Positions 38,670 to 47,952 of a DNA stretch of 64,000 nt are shown here, in pieces (the first letter of the stretch is position 1; the number at the start of each line of letters is the position of its first letter). The DNA is from Mycobacterium kiyosense (GTDB lineage: Bacteria; Actinomycetota; Actinomycetes; Mycobacteriales; Mycobacteriaceae). The notes under the pieces are model-generated. The model was not told the DNA's origin and made no database searches. It was given only the letters and a program-made list of their open reading frames with translations. The position numbers and the translations under genes are program-made. Location: NCBI GenBank assembly GCA_021654635.1, contig AP025179.1:1550001-1614000 (forward strand). Direction: 5' to 3'.

Positions 38670-39362
38670 ATGATTGCCCTGGAACATGTCACCAAGCAGT
38701 ACAAATCGTCGGCACGCCCGGCCTTGGATGACATCAACGTGAAGATCGACAAGGGTGAGTTCGTCTTCCTCATCGGTCCGTCGGGTTCAGGCAAGTCGAC
38801 GTTCATGCGGCTGCTGCTGGCCGCCGAGACACCGACCTCCGGGGACATCCGGGTATCGAAGTTCCACGTCAACAAGCTGCGCGGGCGCAACGTGCCCAAG
38901 CTGCGGCAGGTGATGGGCTGCGTCTTCCAGGACTTCCGGTTGCTGCAGCAGAAGTCGGTTTACGACAACGTCGCGTTCGCGCTGGAAGTCATCGGCAGAC
39001 GCGCCGACACGATCAACCGGGTGGTGCCGGAAGTGCTCGAAACGGTGGGCCTGTCCGGCAAAGCCAACCGGTTGCCGCACGAGCTGTCCGGCGGCGAGCA
39101 GCAACGGGTGGCGATCGCCCGCGCGTACGTCAACAAGCCGCTGGTCCTGCTGGCAGACGAGCCCACCGGCAACCTGGACCCGGACACCAGTAAGGACATC
39201 ATGGATTTGTTGGAGAAGATCAACCGTATCGGCGGGACGACCGTCGTGATGGCCACCCACGACCACAACATCGTGGACGCGATGCGCCAGCGCGTGGTCG
39301 AGTTGTCGCTGGGCAGGCTGGTCCGCGACGAACAGGGCGGCGTCTACGGGATGGATCGCTAA
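38670..39362 (+). CDS. ftsE: Cell division ATP-binding protein FtsE
   Basis: A 230-residue ABC ATPase. Walker [10 protein letters not shown], signature [14 protein letters not shown], Walker [14 protein letters not shown] and the switch histidine in [11 protein letters not shown] are intact. Start at the ATG at 38670 ([14 protein letters not shown]) gives Mtb length. FtsE with FtsX activates peptidoglycan hydrolases (RipC in Mtb) during division. ftsX starts on the base after the stop. Confidence 0.97.
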   Translation: MIALEHVTKQYKSSARPALDDINVKIDKGEFVFLIGPSGSGKSTFMRLLLAAETPTSGDIRVSKFHVNKLRGRNVPKLRQVMGCVFQDFRLLQQKSVYDNVAFALEVIGRRADTINRVVPEVLETVGLSGKANRLPHELSGGEQQRVAIARAYVNKPLVLLADEPTGNLDPDTSKDIMDLLEKINRIGGTTVVMATHDHNIVDAMRQRVVELSLGRLVRDEQGGVYGMDR

Positions 39363-40259
39363 GTGCGCTTCGGATTCCTGGTCAACGAGGTCCTGACGGG
39401 GCTTCGCCGCAACGTCACGATGACGATCGCGATGATCCTGACCACCGCGATCTCCATCGGCTTGTTCGGCGGCGGTCTGCTGATGGTCCGGCTCGCCGAC
39501 AAGTCCCGCGCCATCTATCTCGACCGCGTCGAGACGCAGGTGTTCCTCACCGAGGACATCTCGGCTAACGACCCCGATTGCAGCGGGGCGGTGTGCAAGG
39601 CGCTGCGCGACAAGATCGAGCGACGCCAGGACGTCAAGGCGGTGCGGTTCGTCAACCAGGAGGCGGCCTATACCTCGGCGATGAAGAAGTTCCCCGAGTT
39701 CAAGGAATACGCCGGAAAGGACTCCTTCCCGGCCTCGTTCATCGTCAAGCTCGCCAGCCCTGACCAGCACACCGAGTTCGCTGCCGCGATGGAGGGCCAA
39801 CCCGGTGTGCGCGGCACCCTCAACGAGAAACAGCTGATCGACCGGTTGTTCGCGGTGTTGGACGGCTTGAGCAACGCGGCGTTCGCGGTGGCGCTGGTGC
39901 AGGCGATCGGAGCGATCCTGCTGATCGCGAACATGGTGCAGGTCGCCGCCTATACCCGAAGAACCGAGATCGGCATCATGCGATTAGTGGGCGCCAGCCG
40001 CTGGTATACCCAGCTGCCGTTCCTGGTGGAGGCGGTGTTCGCCGCCACCATCGGGGTGGTGATCGCGATCCTGGGCCTGATCGCGGTCCGCGCTTGGTTC
40101 CTCGAAGATGCGCTGAGCGAGTTCTACAACGCCCACCTGATCGCCAGAGTGGACTACGGCGACATCTTCTTCCCGGTCTCGCTGATCCTGCTCGCCCTCG
40201 GGGTGGCGATGTCCGGGCTGACGGCCTACACCACGCTGCGCGTCTACATACGGCGGTAG
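39363..40259 (+). CDS. ftsX: Cell division protein FtsX
   Basis: A 298-residue membrane protein matching Mtb FtsX (297). One helix near 20-42, a large extracellular loop ([28 protein letters not shown] to about residue 165), then three helices with [22 protein letters not shown], typical of the FtsX/MacB permease fold. The loop contacts extracellular hydrolases. GTG start directly abuts the ftsE stop. Confidence 0.97.
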   Translation: MRFGFLVNEVLTGLRRNVTMTIAMILTTAISIGLFGGGLLMVRLADKSRAIYLDRVETQVFLTEDISANDPDCSGAVCKALRDKIERRQDVKAVRFVNQEAAYTSAMKKFPEFKEYAGKDSFPASFIVKLASPDQHTEFAAAMEGQPGVRGTLNEKQLIDRLFAVLDGLSNAAFAVALVQAIGAILLIANMVQVAAYTRRTEIGIMRLVGASRWYTQLPFLVEAVFAATIGVVIAILGLIAVRAWFLEDALSEFYNAHLIARVDYGDIFFPVSLILLALGVAMSGLTAYTTLRVYIRR

Positions 40260-40261
40260 CG

Positions 40262-40762
40262 GTGGCCAACAAGTCGCAGTCCAAGCGACGCGCAGACGGC
40301 AGACAGATCATTGCCAGCAACCGCAAGGCCCGGCACAACTATGCGATCCTCGAGGTGTTCGAGGCCGGTGTGGCCTTGCAGGGCACTGAGGTCAAGAGCC
40401 TGCGCGAAGGGCATGCGTCGCTGGTCGACGCGTTCGCAACGGTCGACGACGGCGAGATCTGGCTGCGCAACGTGCACATCCCGGAATACCGGCACGGCAG
40501 CTGGACCAATCACGAGCCGCGGCGCAACCGCAAACTGCTGCTGCACCGCCGCCAGATCGACACGCTGATCGGCAAGATCCGCGAAGGCAACTACGCCCTG
40601 GTGCCGTTGTCGATGTACTTCTCCGAGGGCAAGGTCAAGGTCGAATTGGCGCTGGGACGAGGCAAGCAGGCGCACGACAAACGTCAGGACATGGCCAAGC
40701 GCGACGCCCAGCGCGAGGTGGTCCGGGAGCTGGGCCGGCGGGCCAAGGGGATGGGTTCCTGA
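40262..40762 (+). CDS. smpB: SsrA-binding protein SmpB
   Basis: A 166-residue protein matching Mtb Smp[63 protein letters not shown] and the basic tail [26 protein letters not shown]. SmpB binds tmRNA and is needed for ribosome rescue. GTG start at 40262, two bases after ftsX. The tmRNA gene itself lies 2.2 kb downstream. Confidence 0.97.
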   Translation: MANKSQSKRRADGRQIIASNRKARHNYAILEVFEAGVALQGTEVKSLREGHASLVDAFATVDDGEIWLRNVHIPEYRHGSWTNHEPRRNRKLLLHRRQIDTLIGKIREGNYALVPLSMYFSEGKVKVELALGRGKQAHDKRQDMAKRDAQREVVRELGRRAKGMGS

Positions 40763-40792
40763 CCTGCCGCAGCGGGGCCTACTATCCCGAAC

Positions 40793-41638
40793 ATGGCCGA
40801 CCGCCCCCTGACCCTGCTCGACAAGCGCGACGTGCTCGACGGACTTTTCGCCGTGTGGGACGACCTGGATGCGCTGCTGGACGGTTTGGATGAGACGGAC
40901 TGGCAGGCGCCGAGCGCGCTGGCCGGCTGGGACGTCAAGGCCGTGGTGTCGCACATCATCGGCACGGAGTCGTTTCTGTCCGGGGTGTCCGCGCCCGAAC
41001 CGGATATCGACGTCAAGGCGCTCGACCACGTGCGCAACGACATCGGCGTGATGAACGAGTGCTGGGTGCGTCACCTGAGCGCAGAACCGGGTGCCGAGGT
41101 GCTGCGGCGGTTCCGGGACGTGACCGCTGCACGACGCGGGGTGCTCGAGGCGATGTCTGACGACGAGTGGAACGCGCAGTCGTTCACCCCGGCCGGGCCG
41201 GACAGCTACGGACGGTTCATGCGGATCCGGGTGTTCGACTGCTGGATGCATGAGCAGGACATCCGGGTGGGATTGCAGCGGCCACCTACCGACGACGAAC
41301 TCGTCGGACCGGCCGCCCGACTGTCGCTCGACGAGATGGCGGCGTCAATGGGGTTCGTCGTCGGCAAGCTGGGTAAAGCCCCGGCGGGTTCGCGGGTGTT
41401 GTTCGACCTGACCGGTCGGTTGGCGCGCGCCGTGCGGGTCAGCGTAGACGGCCGCGCCCAGGTGGTCGACGACTTCGGTGGTGCCGAGCCGACCGCGACG
41501 ATCCGGGTGGACGCACTGCAGTTCACCCGGCTGGCCGGGGGACGGCCGATGTGCCCCGCACGCAGCCAAAACATCGAATTGGGCGGGGACGCCGAAGTGG
41601 CCCGACGCATCGTTGAAAACCTGAATTACGTTATCTGA
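40793..41638 (+). CDS. Maleylpyruvate-isomerase/DinB-like metal-dependent protein
   Basis: A 281-residue protein of the TIGR03083-like group: VLDGLFAVWDDLDALLDGLDETDWQAPSALAGWDVKAVVSHIIGTESFLSGV, with the metal-site histidines in VSHIIG and in FDCWMHEQDIRVGLQRP, followed by a C-terminal SCP-like domain (GKAPAGSRVLFDLTGRLARAVRVSVDGRAQVVDD). Similar proteins use mycothiol or metals, but no substrate can be named. Located between smpB and ssrA where Mtb carries Rv3099c. Confidence 0.8.
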   Translation: MADRPLTLLDKRDVLDGLFAVWDDLDALLDGLDETDWQAPSALAGWDVKAVVSHIIGTESFLSGVSAPEPDIDVKALDHVRNDIGVMNECWVRHLSAEPGAEVLRRFRDVTAARRGVLEAMSDDEWNAQSFTPAGPDSYGRFMRIRVFDCWMHEQDIRVGLQRPPTDDELVGPAARLSLDEMAASMGFVVGKLGKAPAGSRVLFDLTGRLARAVRVSVDGRAQVVDDFGGAEPTATIRVDALQFTRLAGGRPMCPARSQNIELGGDAEVARRIVENLNYVI

Positions 41639-41796
41639 CAAGCCAAATCGGTGCGGTGGCCGGTGGACGGCCGCATATGCGATACATGTCACAAGATCGC
41701 CGCCTGTGTTGATCTTGCGCATTCCTGGGTAGCCGGTCTAGAGGGGCGCCGTTCGGCGCAGACACCCACCAAGTCAATCTAGGAGGCACCACGGTA

Positions 41797-42759
41797 ATGA
41801 CTGCCACGGATACGACCAAGCTGCTCGCGCAACTGCGAACGCTGCTCGACCTGACCCACACCGAGATCCAGATCGCCGAAACCCGCATTGTGCAGGCCCG
41901 CACCGAAGCCGTCCGCCGCGAGCTGGAGCAGAACGCCACCAACGCCCGCGAGCGCGCAGTGGCGATCGGCAACGCCATTCGCGACCTCGGCGGCTTCCCG
42001 GACGTGATCGGACCCTTCCTGGGCCGCGCGGCTGCCGCGGTGAAGGCGCTCACCGAGCAGGCGCAACCGTTCGACGAGGCGCTGCTGGGTGACCTCGCGC
42101 TCGAGGATCAGCTGCTCGATCGGGCCCGCTACGCCAAGGCCCTGGCCGTGGCCGCCAAGCAGAAGGACATCGAGAGCCTGGCAGACCGCCTGATCACCGC
42201 CCACTCGGCGACGGTGGACTGGCTCACCACGGTGCTCGCCGAAGACGCGCTGGGCGGTCCCGCGGCGCTGCGCCGCACCCCGCTGCAAGCAGCCGCGGGC
42301 ACCGCGGTGAAGCTGGTCAACCTGCCGGTCAACTGGTCGGTTCGCGGGCTGGACCGGGCCTTAGACGCACTGCGCTCCGCCGGCCCGGCGTTCAACGAGC
42401 TGGTCGAGCGCAGCGGCAACGCGACCGAGATCGCCGCCAAGGCGCTCACTGCATCCCGGACGCCGCCCTCGAGGCGGCCGAGAAGGTGACTCGCCGCGAA
42501 GGGGCCGACCGGGCCGCCGACGTGCTGCACTCCGGGCGGGCCGCGGCGGGCGTGTTGGATGCCGCGGAGCTGCCGGTCGCCGACTACGACGACCTCAATG
42601 TCAGCGAGGCCGTGGCCGCGGTGAAGGAGCTCGACGAGCCGGGGGGATCTGCGCGCGATCATCGCCTACGAAGAGGCGCACAAGAACCGTCAGCGCGTCG
42701 TCTCGGCGGGCCAGACCAGGGTTGCCGCGATTGCGCAGGAGGTCGTCGGCATCAGTTAG
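41797..42759 (+). pseudogene. Ferritin-like helical protein, two frame breaks
   Basis: The ATG at 41797 follows a clear aggagg. The frame encodes a long helical protein (TTKLLAQLRTLLDLTHTEIQIAETRIVQARTEAVRRELEQN, then RDLGGFPDVIGPFLGR) of the kind annotated as ferritin-like in mycobacteria. A missing C near 42458 (ccc instead of cccc) breaks the frame before DAALEAAEKVTRREGADRA. An extra G near 42643 (six instead of five) breaks it again before DLRAIIAYEEAHKNRQRVVSAG. Repaired, it has about 320 residues and ends at 42759. The metal site is not clearly conserved. Function unknown. Confidence 0.75.
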
Positions 42760-42771
42760 CCGCTGTTGCCA

Positions 42772-42808
42772 CCGAGTGCCCCCAGCCGGCGGGTTGGGGG
42801 GCACTCGG
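42772..42808 (+). terminator. Strong hairpin after the ferritin-like gene
   Basis: ccgagtgcccccagcc pairs with ggttggggggcactcgg around a short loop, 13 bases after the stop codon. It lacks a clear U-run, as is common for mycobacterial terminators. It would separate the upstream gene from ssrA. Confidence 0.7.
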
Positions 42809-42919
42809 TTGGGCGCTGTCGGTGCCCGGGAACAAAATGAGGTTGCTGCCGGTTGATGGCGGCGTACCATAGATTGTCCTGCCGAGAATCGGTAGGGATG
42901 CTCGAAGTAGTAAAGACAA

Positions 42920-43287
42920 GGGGCTGAACGGTTTCGACTTCGCGCATCGAATCAAGGGAAGCGTGCCGGTGCAGGCAAGAGACCACCGTAAGCGTCGATG
43001 CAACCAATTAAGCGCCGAGTCACATCAGCGCGACTACGCCCTCGCTGCCTAAGCGACGGCTAGTCTGTCGGACCGGGAACGCCCTCGCCCCGGACCCCGG
43101 CATCAGCTAGAGGGATCCACCGATGAGTTCGGTCGCGGGACTCATCGGGACACCAACAGCGACTGGGATCGTCATCCTGGCTGGTTCGCGTGACCAGGAG
43201 ATCCGAGTAGAGGCATAGCGAACTGCGCACGGAGAAGCCTTGAGGGTATGCCGTAGGACCCGGGTTCGATTCCCGGCAGCTCCACCA
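42920..43287 (+). ncRNA. ssrA: Transfer-messenger RNA (tmRNA)
   Basis: The RNA starts ggggctgaacggtttcgact, the usual tmRNA 5' end, and ends with a tRNA-like T-arm (gggttcgattcccggcagct) and ACCA at 43287, giving 368 bases. The tag frame at 43014-43052 reads GCC GAG TCA CAT and on to TAA, encoding AESHQRDYALAA. This differs from the Mtb tag (ADSHQRDYALAA) by Glu for Asp. tmRNA with SmpB frees stalled ribosomes and tags the nascent protein for degradation. Its 3' end is duplicated 5 kb downstream, marking an integration site. Confidence 0.97.
43261..43287 (+). repeat. Left attachment site (attL) at the ssrA 3' end
   Basis: A 27-base stretch (cgggttcgattcccggcagc followed by tccacca) covering the tmRNA T-arm and acceptor end is repeated exactly at 48313-48339. 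Flanking bases differ on both sides. This is the usual signature of tyrosine-integrase insertion at ssrA, which leaves a functional tmRNA end. Confidence 0.93.
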
Positions 43288-43294
43288 TTAAATA

Positions 43295-44768
43295 GGCTCT
43301 TCGTGAACGAGAGTGCGTCGGTGATCGGCGGATTGCCGGGAATGTTGTCGTGTCGGTGAGCTGAGGTGGGCCCTCGGCGGGTGACGATTCGGGTTCCTAC
43401 ACCTGCCACAACCACCACACCGAGGGAGCCCGTGCCTGAGGCTACTGCCTGCTCGCCGTCTGTTGTTGCCGGCACGATCATGCGCACCATCGAGTTGGGG
43501 GTGACGATCACTGACGCCGCAGTCGACGAGAAGCAGACCACGATCTTTTGCACGCCGGTGGCCCGTGATCCCCGCTGCCCGGACTGTGGCCACGACGGCC
43601 GCTATCGCGACACGGTCGTGCGGCCGTTGACCGATCTGCCGGTGGCCGGCTGCCCTCCTGGTGCTCAGGGTCGCAATCCCGCGCTACCGTTGTCTCACAC
43701 CACAGTGCGGGCGGGCGGTGTTCAACCAGAACCTCGACAAACTTGCCGCCCCACGCTCGTCGACGACCCGTCGGTGTGCCCGATATGTATTGCGGCGGTT
43801 AATGATCGACCGCACGACCATTTCGGCGATCGCAGGCGAACTCGGGGTGTCCTGGCATACCGTCAGCACGATCGCCGTGCGCACCGTTGCGGCTGTGATC
43901 GCCGCGGCCGGACCCGATCGGCTTGACGGTGTGCGGGTCATCGGGGTCGATGAGCACCGCTGGGCTCCACGGCGACGCGGCACCGCAGGGTTCGTCACGT
44001 TGATCATCGACCTCACCCCGGTCCGCGACGGCACCGGGCCAGCACGGCTGCTTGACCTTGTCGAAGGGCGCTCCGCTGCAGCACTGAAGGCTTGGCTGGC
44101 CGATCAGCTGCGCGGCGTTTCGCGAGCAGGTCGAGGTCATCGCCATGGACGGCTTCGGCGGCTACAAGACCGCCGCCACCGAGGAACTGCCCGACGCCAC
44201 CGCGGTCATGGATCCGTTCCACGTCGTCGCGCTGGCGGGCCTGAAGTTGGATCTGTGCCGCCAACGCATCCAGCGGCCGACCTGCGGGCACCGGGGTCGC
44301 ACCGGCGATCCGCTCTACGGAGTACGCCGCTCCCTGCGCACCCGGTGCCGTTGCTAAGCGCCCGGCAACGGGCACGATTGGAAGCGGTGTTCGCCGATGA
44401 CGATCATCTCGGGGTCATGGTGACCTGGAGCGTCTATCAGCGCATCATCGCCGCCTACAGCCACCCCGACCGACGCCGCGGCAAGACCATGATGACCGCG
44501 ATCATCAACTCGTTACGCCGCGGCGTCCCCGCGATCCTCGCCGAACTGGCCCAACTCGGCCGTACCCTGCACCGCCGCCGCGCCGACATCCTGGCGTTCT
44601 TCGACCACCGCGCCTCTAACGGGCCCACCGAGGCCATCAACGGCCGCCTGGAAGCCCTGCGCCGCAACGCCCTTGGCTTCCGAAATCTCCCCCACTACCG
44701 ATGGCGCTCACTGCTACACAGTGGCGCCTTGCACTCACTGGTCGATGCACTCTGAATTACGAAGAGCC
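43295..44768 (+). mobile_element. ISL3-family insertion sequence
   Basis: The ends are imperfect inverted repeats: ggctcttcgtgaacgagagt at the left and ggctcttcgtaattcagagt reading inward from the right, with further matches inward (gcRtcg). The flanking 8 bases are attaaata (43287-43294) and actaaata (44769-44776), a target duplication with one mismatch; ISL3 elements usually make 8-bp duplications. The IS lies immediately after attL. Its transposase is frame-broken. Confidence 0.85.
43432..44755 (+). pseudogene. ISL3-family transposase with three frame breaks
   Basis: GTG at 43432 with gaggga upstream. The N-terminal zinc-binding part (RDPRCPDCGHDGRYRDTVVRPLTDLP) is followed, after a shift near 43650, by LRVAIPRYRCLTPQCGRAVF, a helix-turn-helix (TISAIAGELGVSWHTVSTIAV) and the first catalytic region GVRVIGVDEHRWAPRRRGT. 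A second shift near 44115 leads to AMDGFGGYKTAATEELPDATAVMDPFHVVALA, and a third near 44345 to the C-terminal part ending RASNGPTEAINGRLEALRRNALGFRN. All catalytic segments are recognisable, so only a few bases need correction. Confidence 0.88.
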
Positions 44769-44793
44769 ACTAAATATGCAACATACGGGCAGG

Positions 44794-45030
44794 TCAGGGC
44801 ATGTTTTCGTCCTGGCCTGTTTCGTTTGTGGGCACATTTTGGGCACACTTTTTCGTCGGTTCGCCTACGAGGTCGTCCATCTTCGTCGCCACGTCGTCTA
44901 GATCGTCAGGGAACAGGTGCCCCTATTGATCGAGCGTCATCGTCGCCGTTTTGTGGCCCAACTGGGCCTGCACCGTCTTGACGTTGGCACCGCTGGCAAT
45001 CATCAACGACGCCGCCAGGCGAATAACCGA
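44794..45030 (-). pseudogene. Tyrosine integrase, C-terminal stump with the catalytic Tyr codon changed to stop
   Basis: The minus strand reads RLAASLMIASGANVKTVQAQLGHKTATMTLDQ, then TAG, then GHLFPDDLDDVATKMDDLV and a tail ending at 44794. In phage integrases the sequence is TLDxYGHLF, where Tyr is the nucleophile; here that codon is TAG (44923-44925). Everything before LAASL is missing, including the HxLRH box, because the sequence runs directly into the connector gene at 45030. The stump therefore cannot recombine DNA. It probably encoded the enzyme that inserted this element. Confidence 0.85.
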
Positions 45031-45635
45031 TGCCGTCGGCACCGAGCTACGCCACGCCCGAGGAAATGACGCACTACATCGGTGAAGCGGTAGCCGCTGA
45101 TACTGCCGAACTGACCTTGACCGTCGAGACAGCGTCACGGTCGGTAGATCGGGCGTGTGATCGCCAGTTCGGCAGTGTTGATCAGCCGCAAGCCCGGTAC
45201 TACACCGCCCACTACGACCGGCACCGCCGTGTGTGGATCATTCCGACCGACGACTTCGCCACGACGGACGGCCTGGTGGTCGAAACCGTTGCGGGGAAGC
45301 TGTTTACGCCCGTGGCGGGTTATCTGCCTGCGCCGGTCAACGCCGTGGTCGACGGCACGGTCTGGACTAGCCTAGTCATCGGTTCGGGGGCACCCGTGAC
45401 CCCGAATGGGAGCGAAAACGGCTTGCGAATCACCGCGAAATGGGGTTGGCCGGCAGTCCCGGCACCCGTCAAGCTCGCCACCCTAATTCAAGCGTCCCGG
45501 CTCTACGCCCGCAAAAACGCGCCGTTCGGCATCGCGGGCAACCTCGACGTGGGCGAAATGCGGTTACTTGAACGGCTCGACGTGGACCTCATGACCAGCG
45601 TCCGACCCTATGCGCGCATCTGGGGAGCGGTGTAG
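45030..45635 (+). CDS. Phage head-tail connector-like protein
   Basis: A 201-residue protein: MPSAPSYATPEEMTHYIGEAVAADTAELTLTVETASRSVDRACDRQFG, then a beta-rich middle (RVWIIPTDDFATTDGLVV) and VPAPVKLATLIQASRLYARKNAPFGIAG. This is the pattern of HK97 gp6-like adaptor proteins that join the portal to the tail. Its 5' end abuts the truncated integrase, so a large internal deletion joined both. The gene is intact but lacks all partner genes. Confidence 0.78.
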   Translation: MPSAPSYATPEEMTHYIGEAVAADTAELTLTVETASRSVDRACDRQFGSVDQPQARYYTAHYDRHRRVWIIPTDDFATTDGLVVETVAGKLFTPVAGYLPAPVNAVVDGTVWTSLVIGSGAPVTPNGSENGLRITAKWGWPAVPAPVKLATLIQASRLYARKNAPFGIAGNLDVGEMRLLERLDVDLMTSVRPYARIWGAV

Positions 45636-45637
45636 TC

Positions 45638-46081
45638 ATGGCCCGCCAGGTTGGACGACGCCGCGTCGGTAACGCGGTGTTGCGCGGTCATCGTCGTGGT
45701 GCGCCGCGCCGGTCGCCGCCGCGTGACAGGCGGGGCCGGTTCGCCTCGACCGGGGCCGCGCCTGCTGGCGGGTCAGCCGAGGCGCACCCGAAGCGCAACC
45801 GCCGCCGCGCTGCTGCCGGGACGGTCGTGGCCGTCGGGGCCGTGGCCGCGAGCCAGGCGCGTCGGGGCAGCCGGGTCCGTACCGCGCCCGCACGTCGCCG
45901 GGTTCGGCGCGCTCATGAGCGCCGGGTGCTGCGCGATCACGGCGGGATGGCGCTGCATCGAGGCACGCCGTTCGACTACGGGCGTGCGCGCAAGGTAGCC
46001 CGTGCCGAGTACAAGTCGCTGGCGAAGCACTACCGGAAACAGGCGCGAATCGACCGGAAACGGGCTCGAAAGCGGCGTTAG
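45638..46081 (+). CDS. Arginine-rich small protein, probably phage-derived
   Basis: A 147-residue very basic protein ending in AEYKSLAKHYRKQARIDRKRARKRR. ATG at 45638 is two bases after the connector stop, suggesting co-transcription. The low-complexity Arg/Ala composition makes the frame less certain. The 3' end overlaps the opposing membrane gene by 4 bases. I do not recognise a family. Confidence 0.45.
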   Translation: MARQVGRRRVGNAVLRGHRRGAPRRSPPRDRRGRFASTGAAPAGGSAEAHPKRNRRRAAAGTVVAVGAVAASQARRGSRVRTAPARRRVRRAHERRVLRDHGGMALHRGTPFDYGRARKVARAEYKSLAKHYRKQARIDRKRARKRR

Positions 46082-47397
46082 GGCTGATCTGCGTCCTCTT
46101 CCCCGGGGTCAATATCATCCGGAATTTTCGATGCCAGGTAAGCAAGGAATAACTCAGCCCCGACACCGAGGTCTCGCAACCTGCGATATGCCTCCTGCGG
46201 GGTCATTTCGTATTCGACTTTCAGGCGATTAGTCAACCTCCGTTCGCGTGACCGCACGAGGGTGATCAAACTACCGAATGCTGCGTCGTCCTTTGACTGC
46301 CGAAAGGTCATGACGATTTGTGCACCCAAAGACAGAATGAAAATCGGTCCGTAGACAGCTGCAATTGTGGCAATCGCAAGTGCAATATCGCCGGCGGCGG
46401 TGATCTGCGAAACAGTGTTACCGTAGAGCGAAGTCGTGGAGTAGAACAGGAACCGGATAATCGATGGCGACCCTGTCACGGCATACTGCTCTGGCGCAGC
46501 AACGAAAACACAACGGTTTATTAGCGTGAATAGCGCTATGGACTGAAAGAGAAGCCACAGGTACGAAAGAACGTTGAGAAATATAAGAGCGTGACTTCTC
46601 CGGTACTGCTGCAGAAGTGAGGCGTAGAAGGACATCACTTTGACAGTAAGAAGCCCCATCGAAACGCTGTTCGAAAACTTCTGCAGTTGCTCGTAATTGA
46701 AACGCTCGACCTCATCACTTCGGAGTTCCGGGTCGATCTGCAAACTTTCAAACCGGGTTCTGCCGGTCATGGTGCGCACAATTTTCTGCTGGTAACCCAC
46801 AAATTTGGATGCGCGGATTCCCGCTGCAATCGTCTGTGCGTAGTGGTAGATCAACGCGATTGACAGCAGAACCGCGCAACCTGCGGCGATCGGTCCCGTC
46901 GTAGTCACAATCGCGACAACCACCACGGTGAATTCGACAGCGCGGATGAAGAACCTACGGCGGAAATGTGACGACAACGATGTAACGACGGTTGTCAAAG
47001 CTAAGATGACGTTCCAGCTTTTCAGCCAAATCAGAAACCGAGGCAGTTTCCAGAGTAGGACGATAAGGGGGAAAGCTGCGGCGTACGCCACCACAAATAG
47101 AGCCTTCTTGTGCGCCAGAAGAATTATTGCAACAACAAGCAGGATTACTAGGAACCGAAATTGAACCAGATAGCTCCACGGGCTGCCCAACTTATTGGCC
47201 AGATAGACATCGAAATCAAAGACAAAAAGCTTCAGAAAGCCTAGAACCCAGATGGCCAACCCGGCGAAGTCGCCTAGGCGGGCCATGCGCCGCCATTTTC
47301 CGTCGGACAATCCTGTTTTCCAAGGAGGCGCGAAGGGGTTACCCTCCGTCGCCTGCGCTACAGACGCGTCTACTTTGTCCCAAACTGATGATGGCAT
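46078..47397 (-). CDS. Multi-pass membrane protein with potassium-channel-like pore (unknown function)
   Basis: A 439-residue protein. Hydrophobic segments lie near 43-62, 79-95, 98-118, 122-140, 153-188, 270-295 and 337-363, with a soluble central part at about 190-260. Residues 316-363 look like a pore hairpin: FLFYSTTSLYGNT then an 11-residue linker and the helix AIATIAAVYGPIFILSLG. TTSLYGN aligns with the channel filter TTVGYGD, with Gly replaced by Leu and Asp by Asn. GC is visibly lower than the chromosome. It follows the 174-residue gene by 30 bases. An effector or superinfection-exclusion role is a hypothesis from its location; no family was recognised. Confidence 0.75.
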   Translation of the reverse strand: MPSSVWDKVDASVAQATEGNPFAPPWKTGLSDGKWRRMARLGDFAGLAIWVLGFLKLFVFDFDVYLANKLGSPWSYLVQFRFLVILLVVAIILLAHKKALFVVAYAAAFPLIVLLWKLPRFLIWLKSWNVILALTTVVTSLSSHFRRRFFIRAVEFTVVVVAIVTTTGPIAAGCAVLLSIALIYHYAQTIAAGIRASKFVGYQQKIVRTMTGRTRFESLQIDPELRSDEVERFNYEQLQKFSNSVSMGLLTVKVMSFYASLLQQYRRSHALIFLNVLSYLWLLFQSIALFTLINRCVFVAAPEQYAVTGSPSIIRFLFYSTTSLYGNTVSQITAAGDIALAIATIAAVYGPIFILSLGAQIVMTFRQSKDDAAFGSLITLVRSRERRLTNRLKVEYEMTPQEAYRRLRDLGVGAELFLAYLASKIPDDIDPGEEDADQP

Positions 47398-47427
47398 TAC
47401 TCGGCCGCCTCCGACGGTTGGCTCGCT

Positions 47428-47952
47428 TTATCGCTTACGCCTGAAACATGACCATATTTTCCAGGGCCGATAGCTTCTCCATACGAGCGCAGAAACCGAC
47501 TCGAACATGTCAGCGGGTAAATTTTGCTCTCGTAGATACTGTTGGGTCAGATTGTTGACGCGACGACGATACGTTCGCCATCGAAGTGCCACTATTATAA
47601 TCACGACCATTATGGCGATCGAGTAGCGCCAGAATGCGCCGGAGTTAGGTGCCGTGAGTGCTGTCAACGCAATGACTCCAGCGAATATTGCGAAGTCGGA
47701 CAACTCATCAAACGCGATGTAGCGCACGAAACTTTCGGTCGGGAGCAGCAACGCGCGGTTGTCGGCGTACGTTACGAGAACTTCTTTCGCACGCGAACCT
47801 TCTGGTAGCTTCTCCGCGATGTCGAGATCCTGAAGAATCTGCGCGCGTTGATCGCGCCGATCTTTCGTGTATCCAATGAAGGCGGCAATAAGAGTCGCCG
47901 CTGCGGCGATGATTGCCACCGATACGGGCACGATCCAAGCGCTCGACTGCAC
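47428..47952 (-). CDS. Small membrane protein, partner of the channel-like protein
   Basis: A 174-residue protein. An N-terminal helix (WIVPVSVAIIAAAATLIAAFIGYT) is followed by a charged helix (KDRRDQRAQILQDLDIAEKLPEGSRAKEVL) and two more hydrophobic segments (about 88-105, 108-126). The tail is basic (RPWKIWSCFRRKR). ATG at 47952. It is upstream of and in the same direction as the 439-residue gene, so the pair is likely one operon. GC is low, as in the partner. No family recognised. Confidence 0.7.
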   Translation of the reverse strand: MQSSAWIVPVSVAIIAAAATLIAAFIGYTKDRRDQRAQILQDLDIAEKLPEGSRAKEVLVTYADNRALLLPTESFVRYIAFDELSDFAIFAGVIALTALTAPNSGAFWRYSIAIMVVIIIVALRWRTYRRRVNNLTQQYLREQNLPADMFESVSALVWRSYRPWKIWSCFRRKR

